Assembly (NCBI GenBank): GCA_028291845.1
Contig: JAQGNM010000023.1
Location: 1 to 8,432 of the forward strand
From: Massilia sp.
GTDB taxonomy: Bacteria; Pseudomonadota; Gammaproteobacteria; Burkholderiales; Burkholderiaceae_D
Direction of reading: 5' to 3'
DNA length: 8,432 nucleotides
Positions 5,963 through 8,432 of this stretch are shown one piece after another. The stretch's first letter is position 1. Each line of letters starts with the position of its first letter. Under the pieces are notes generated by a model. The model was given only the letters and a program-made list of their open reading frames with translations, was not told the DNA's origin and did no database searches. The position numbers were made by a program, and so were the translations under genes.

Positions 5963-7813
5963 TCAGGCCTGCGCCAGGCTTTGCTGTCGGGCCCGCGCGG
6001 TGAAGGGCGCCCGCGCTTGCGGTGGCGCGCCGGGAACGCTCTTGAGCGCCAGCCGCGTGCCCAGCCGCAGCACCGTGTCGGATACCGCTTGCGGCGTGCT
6101 CATCGCGGCGACGAAGCGGTCCGGGCGCAGCAGCACGACTGATTCCGGCACATTGGCAAACCAGTCCTTCAGGCGGCCGTCGACATCGCCGGCGGCGATC
6201 ACGCCGTCCGGCACATCGTCACGGAACTGCATCTGCGGATCCGGCTTGAGGATGACGAAGCAGCCGCCGAGCGTTTCCCAGATACGGCGCGCCTCCGGCG
6301 TCAAGCCGTAGGTCGGGTCGGCACCCCAGGCGACCATTGCGAAACGGTTGCCGATCACGTCGTCGAGCCGCCGCAGGCTGCCGTCCTGCTGCCTGACCGT
6401 AGGCTGGATGAACATGCGCCCGACCGGCGTCGCCGCGGCCGGGTCGTTTCCATGGACCATGCAGCCGATCAGTGAATCCCGCTTTTCGCTCATCAGGCCG
6501 AGCAGTCGCCCCAGCGGCGCTCGGCCGGCGTTGATCAGGAGACGCGCCAGCACGCCATCGCGGCGCGGGCGTGACTGCGACAACACGGCGCCTTCTTCAT
6601 AGCGCGGCATCGGCTTGAAACGCATCTCCACGAAATAGCGCTTCATCGCGGGCGACAGCTTGAAGGCGCTGACGCACATGTCGCGTACCTTCGCGCCCAC
6701 CCGGCTGGTCGGTGCGAAGATGTCGCCCGCAACCTCGGACAGGTGGATCATCGAACGGGCGTGCACCCGGCGCTCCTGGGTGTAGGTGTCGAGCAGGGCA
6801 TCGCCGGCCCGCCCCCGGACTACCAGCGCCAGCTTCCAGCCCAGGTTGCTCGCATCGCGGATGCCGCTGTTGTACCCCTGGCCCTGCCACACCGGCATGA
6901 TATGGGCGGCATCGCCGGCCAGCAGGATGCGCTTGACCCGGAAGGTCGAGGCGAGCCGGGCGTTGTGGGTATAGACGCGCTTGCGGATGTAATCGACCTT
7001 GTCGGGTTCCGCAACGACGTTGCGCATCAGTGCCGCCAGGTTGTGCGGCTTGCACAGCTCTTCTTCGGTTTCGCCCGGCATGACCATGAATTCGAAACGT
7101 CGGATTCCGTGCGGCAGGGCGGCGGAGACGAACGGACGCCTGGCGTCGCAGTGCAGGTAAATGTGCGGCGAGCCGATCGGGTCGTTGCGGACGTCGACCA
7201 CGATCCACTGGTTGGGCTTCGTGCGGCCCTCGAACGGCACATTCAGCGTGCGCCGCACGAAGCTGTTGCCGCCGTCCGCACCGACCATGTATTGCGCCGA
7301 TACCGTCTTGTGCTTGCCGTGCTCGTCCATGAGTTCGATCGTCACGCCGGCGTCGTCCTGGGTGCAAGCCTCGACGTTGTGGCCGAGCAAAGTGCGAACG
7401 CAGGGAAAACGCTTCAGGCCGCAGTACAGGATCTCGTCGGCCAGTGGCTGGTGAAACGCGTTGCGGCGCGGCCAGCCGAATTCGTCGACACGTGGTTCGA
7501 TCGAGGCGAAGCAGCGGCCACGCAAGGTGAAGCGCATCCAATGGTTCGGCGTGGTGTGCGGCACCAGTTCGTCGGCCAGGCCCACCGACTGGAAGACCCG
7601 CAAGGCCTCATCGTCCAGGCCGATGGCACGCGGGTAGTCGATGATCCGGCCGAGCCTTTCGATCAGTATGACGTTCACGCCCTGCAGGCCGAGGATGTTG
7701 GCGATCATTAGTCCGACCGGTCCGGCGCCGACGATCGCGACGTCGGTCTGCAGGGATGGGGAATCGTGGGGCAGGCGATCGTCTCGAATCGCCGCATTGC
7801 TGGCGTTGCTCAT
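5963..7813 (-). CDS. mhpA: 3-(3-hydroxyphenyl)propionate hydroxylase MhpA
   Basis: A class A FAD- and NAD(P)H-dependent aromatic hydroxylase, 616 residues. It converts 3HPP (and 3-hydroxycinnamate) to the 2,3-dihydroxy compound, the first pathway step. It has the N-terminal dinucleotide fold AIVGAGPVGLM (GAGPVG at 29-34) with the acidic strand end Glu52 (IER), the GADG motif at 178-181, and the second FAD motif LLAGDAAHIMPVWQGQG with Gly300-Asp301 and Pro307. GYNSGIRDASNLGWKLA is typical of the family. The ATG at 7813 is chosen over an in-frame GTG at 7816 because AAGGAG lies 6 bases before the ATG but only 3 before the GTG. It is longer than E. coli MhpA (554), with a roughly 60-residue surplus mostly in the C-terminal part, including an Ala/Arg/Gln-rich tail (APPQARAPFTARARQQ). 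It is the first gene of the operon. Other phenol-type hydroxylases are related, but context makes MhpA secure. Confidence 0.96.
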   Translation of the reverse strand: MSNASNAAIRDDRLPHDSPSLQTDVAIVGAGPVGLMIANILGLQGVNVILIERLGRIIDYPRAIGLDDEALRVFQSVGLADELVPHTTPNHWMRFTLRGRCFASIEPRVDEFGWPRRNAFHQPLADEILYCGLKRFPCVRTLLGHNVEACTQDDAGVTIELMDEHGKHKTVSAQYMVGADGGNSFVRRTLNVPFEGRTKPNQWIVVDVRNDPIGSPHIYLHCDARRPFVSAALPHGIRRFEFMVMPGETEEELCKPHNLAALMRNVVAEPDKVDYIRKRVYTHNARLASTFRVKRILLAGDAAHIMPVWQGQGYNSGIRDASNLGWKLALVVRGRAGDALLDTYTQERRVHARSMIHLSEVAGDIFAPTSRVGAKVRDMCVSAFKLSPAMKRYFVEMRFKPMPRYEEGAVLSQSRPRRDGVLARLLINAGRAPLGRLLGLMSEKRDSLIGCMVHGNDPAAATPVGRMFIQPTVRQQDGSLRRLDDVIGNRFAMVAWGADPTYGLTPEARRIWETLGGCFVILKPDPQMQFRDDVPDGVIAAGDVDGRLKDWFANVPESVVLLRPDRFVAAMSTPQAVSDTVLRLGTRLALKSVPGAPPQARAPFTARARQQSLAQA

Positions 7814-7819
7814 CACTGT

Positions 7820-7825
7820 CTCCTT
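7820..7825 (-). promoter_or_regulatory. mhpA ribosome binding site deciding the start
   Basis: AAGGAG on the minus strand lies 6 bases before the ATG at 7813. An in-frame GTG directly before that ATG would be only 3 bases away, which is too close. This supports the ATG as the mhpA start. Confidence 0.8.
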
Positions 7826-7838
7826 GAAGACCAGCCAG

Positions 7839-7860
7839 CGGTCGTGCTGCGGCGCGACCG
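7839..7860 (-). other. Inverted repeat in the mhpA leader
   Basis: CGGTCG at 7839-7844 and CGACCG at 7855-7860 form a perfect 6-base stem with a 10-base loop in the predicted 5' leader of the mhp mRNA. The stem ends 13 bases before the mhpA ribosome binding site. No T-run follows, so it is not an intrinsic terminator. It could stabilise the mRNA, bind a protein as DNA, or be chance in GC-rich sequence. Confidence 0.4.
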
Positions 7861-7880
7861 GCCAATCGTTTTATGAACTG

Positions 7881-7909
7881 ATAATAAGGGCGGGACAGAA
7901 GCCGCTCAA
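7881..7909 (-). promoter_or_regulatory. Predicted sigma70 promoter of mhpA (operon)
   Basis: On the minus strand, TTGAGC (7909-7904) and TATTAT (7886-7881) are separated by exactly 17 bases. They match the -35 and -10 consensus at 4 of 6 and 5 of 6 positions. The predicted start is the A at about 7874, giving a leader of about 60 bases before the mhpA ATG. The imperfect -35 fits a promoter that needs the activator MhpR, whose candidate site is centred 58 bases upstream of this start. The start is inferred from spacing only. Confidence 0.65.
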
Positions 7910-7920
7910 TAAAATATGAT
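7892..7920 (+). promoter_or_regulatory. Predicted sigma70 promoter of mhpR
   Basis: GGGACA (7892-7897) and TATGAT (7915-7920) are separated by 17 bases, 4 of 6 and 5 of 6 consensus positions. The start would be near 7927, about 38 bases before the GTG start codon of mhpR. It lies face to face with, and overlaps, the mhpA promoter. The candidate MhpR operator falls on its start site, so autorepression is plausible. Confidence 0.5.
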
Positions 7921-7923
7921 GGA

Positions 7924-7940
7924 GGTGCAGCAGGTGCACA
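7924..7940. promoter_or_regulatory. Candidate MhpR operator
   Basis: GGTGCAGCAGGTGCACA is a 17-base imperfect palindrome with arms GTGCA (7925-7929) and TGCAC (7935-7939), centred at 7932. It can also be read as a direct repeat of GGTGCA (7924 and 7933). From memory, E. coli MhpR binds a 17-base imperfect palindrome of very similar GGTGCA-type sequence centred near -58 of the mhpA promoter. Here the centre is 58 bases upstream of the start predicted independently from the -10 box. Binding is inferred. Confidence 0.72.
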
Positions 7941-7964
7941 TGATTGATTTTTGAGAGGTTATTT

Positions 7965-8432
7965 GTGACCGTTTATACGAATGTCCGCGGACTGGCACGG
8001 GGACTGCAAGTGCTCCGGGCCCTCAATTCCTTCGAAGGCGGGCGCGCGACGAGCCAGCAGATTGCCGGTGCGACCGGCCTGCACCGCACAACCGTACGCC
8101 GGCTGCTGGAAACCCTTGTCGAGGAAGGCTACGTATGGCGCAGCAGTTCCGATGAAAGCTTCCGGCTCACGCTGGCCGTGCGCGGACTGAGCGACGGCTT
8201 TACCGATGCCGAGCGGATCGCGACCGTGGCGCCGCCGATCATGGGCCAGTTGCTGCAGCGGGTGACGTGGCCGTCGGATCTGGCGACGCCGGACGGAGAC
8301 GCGATGATCATCCGCGAGACGACACATCGCTTCAGTCCGCTTTCTTTCCACCGTGCGATGGTGGGACGCCGCCTGCCGATGTTGTTTACCGCTGCCGGTC
8401 GCGTTTACTTTGCGATGTGTGGTGAGGCCGAG
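7965..8432 (+). CDS. mhpR: IclR-family activator MhpR, N-terminal part
   Basis: The first 156 codons of the transcriptional activator of the mhp operon, cut off by the window end (full length is about 280). The N-terminal winged helix-turn-helix spans roughly residues 8-70, with the HTH around ATSQQIAGATGLHRTTVRRLLETL (28-51) and wing VWRSSSDESFRL. The effector domain begins after a linker helix; WPSDLATPDGD, IRETTHRFSPLSFHRAMVG and LPMLFTAAGR are close to E. coli MhpR as I know it. The GTG at 7965 is chosen because AGAGG (7954-7958) lies 6 bases upstream. No ATG fits the N-terminus, and the frame is closed by TGA at 7941. It is divergent from mhpA with 151 bases between the start codons. It is known to respond to 3HPP-type inducers in E. 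coli; the same role here is inferred. Related IclR proteins for other aromatics are possible but less likely. Confidence 0.94.
   Translation, partial: MTVYTNVRGLARGLQVLRALNSFEGGRATSQQIAGATGLHRTTVRRLLETLVEEGYVWRSSSDESFRLTLAVRGLSDGFTDAERIATVAPPIMGQLLQRVTWPSDLATPDGDAMIIRETTHRFSPLSFHRAMVGRRLPMLFTAAGRVYFAMCGEAE

Noticed and set aside
7964..7979. Possible CRP site (TGTGA at 7964-7968) near -97 of mhpA
   Set aside because: Only the left half matches. The right half, which should resemble TCACA, does not, and the bases overlap the mhpR start codon. The distance is suggestive given CRP control in E. coli, but the sequence is too weak.
7981..8190. 69-residue open frame starting at 7981
   Set aside because: It is an out-of-frame shadow of mhpR, whose true frame starts at GTG 7965 and runs off the window without a stop.

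Overview
The window holds the complete catabolic part of an mhp operon, for breakdown of 3-(3-hydroxyphenyl)propionate (3HPP), with its divergently transcribed IclR-type activator gene. Next to the operon, and convergent with it, are two ATPase genes of a LivG/LivF-type (branched-chain amino acid family) ABC importer. The DNA is GC-rich, codons mostly end in G or C, and nearly every gene has a good AAGGA-type ribosome binding site. I infer a betaproteobacterium, most likely Burkholderiales. This rests on composition and protein style, because no phylogenetic marker is present.

Layout. Positions 1-1065 (+): the C-terminal end of a LivG-like ATPase gene, then a complete livF-like gene overlapping it by ATGA. 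Positions 1066-1269: a 204-base convergent intergenic region with a strong intrinsic terminator for the minus-strand operon (1166-1206) and a T-tract-less hairpin after livF (1107-1126). Positions 1270-7813 (-): six genes in transcription order mhpA, mhpB, mhpC, mhpD, mhpF, mhpE, separated by only 10-58 bases. This is the same order as in Escherichia coli. Positions 7814-7964: a divergent control region with overlapping face-to-face sigma70-like promoters, a 17-base imperfect palindrome that is a good candidate MhpR operator, and a possible leader hairpin. Positions 7965-8432 (+): the first 156 codons of mhpR, running off the window.

How the genes work together. MhpA hydroxylates 3HPP to 2,3-dihydroxyphenylpropionate. 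MhpB cleaves the ring in the meta position. MhpC hydrolyses the product to 2-hydroxypenta-2,4-dienoate plus succinate (fumarate from the cinnamate analogue). MhpD hydrates the dienoate to 4-hydroxy-2-oxovalerate. MhpE splits that to pyruvate and acetaldehyde, and MhpF oxidises the acetaldehyde to acetyl-CoA. All expected catalytic residues that I checked are present, and no gene is broken.

This is a known pathway, not a new type of system. The points most worth following up are the control region, which resembles what I recall of the E. coli mhp promoter down to operator spacing; the ABC importer genes where E. coli has the MFS permease gene mhpT; and an MhpA about 60 residues longer than the E. 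coli enzyme. I saw no RNA genes, insertion sequences, CRISPR arrays or long repeats.
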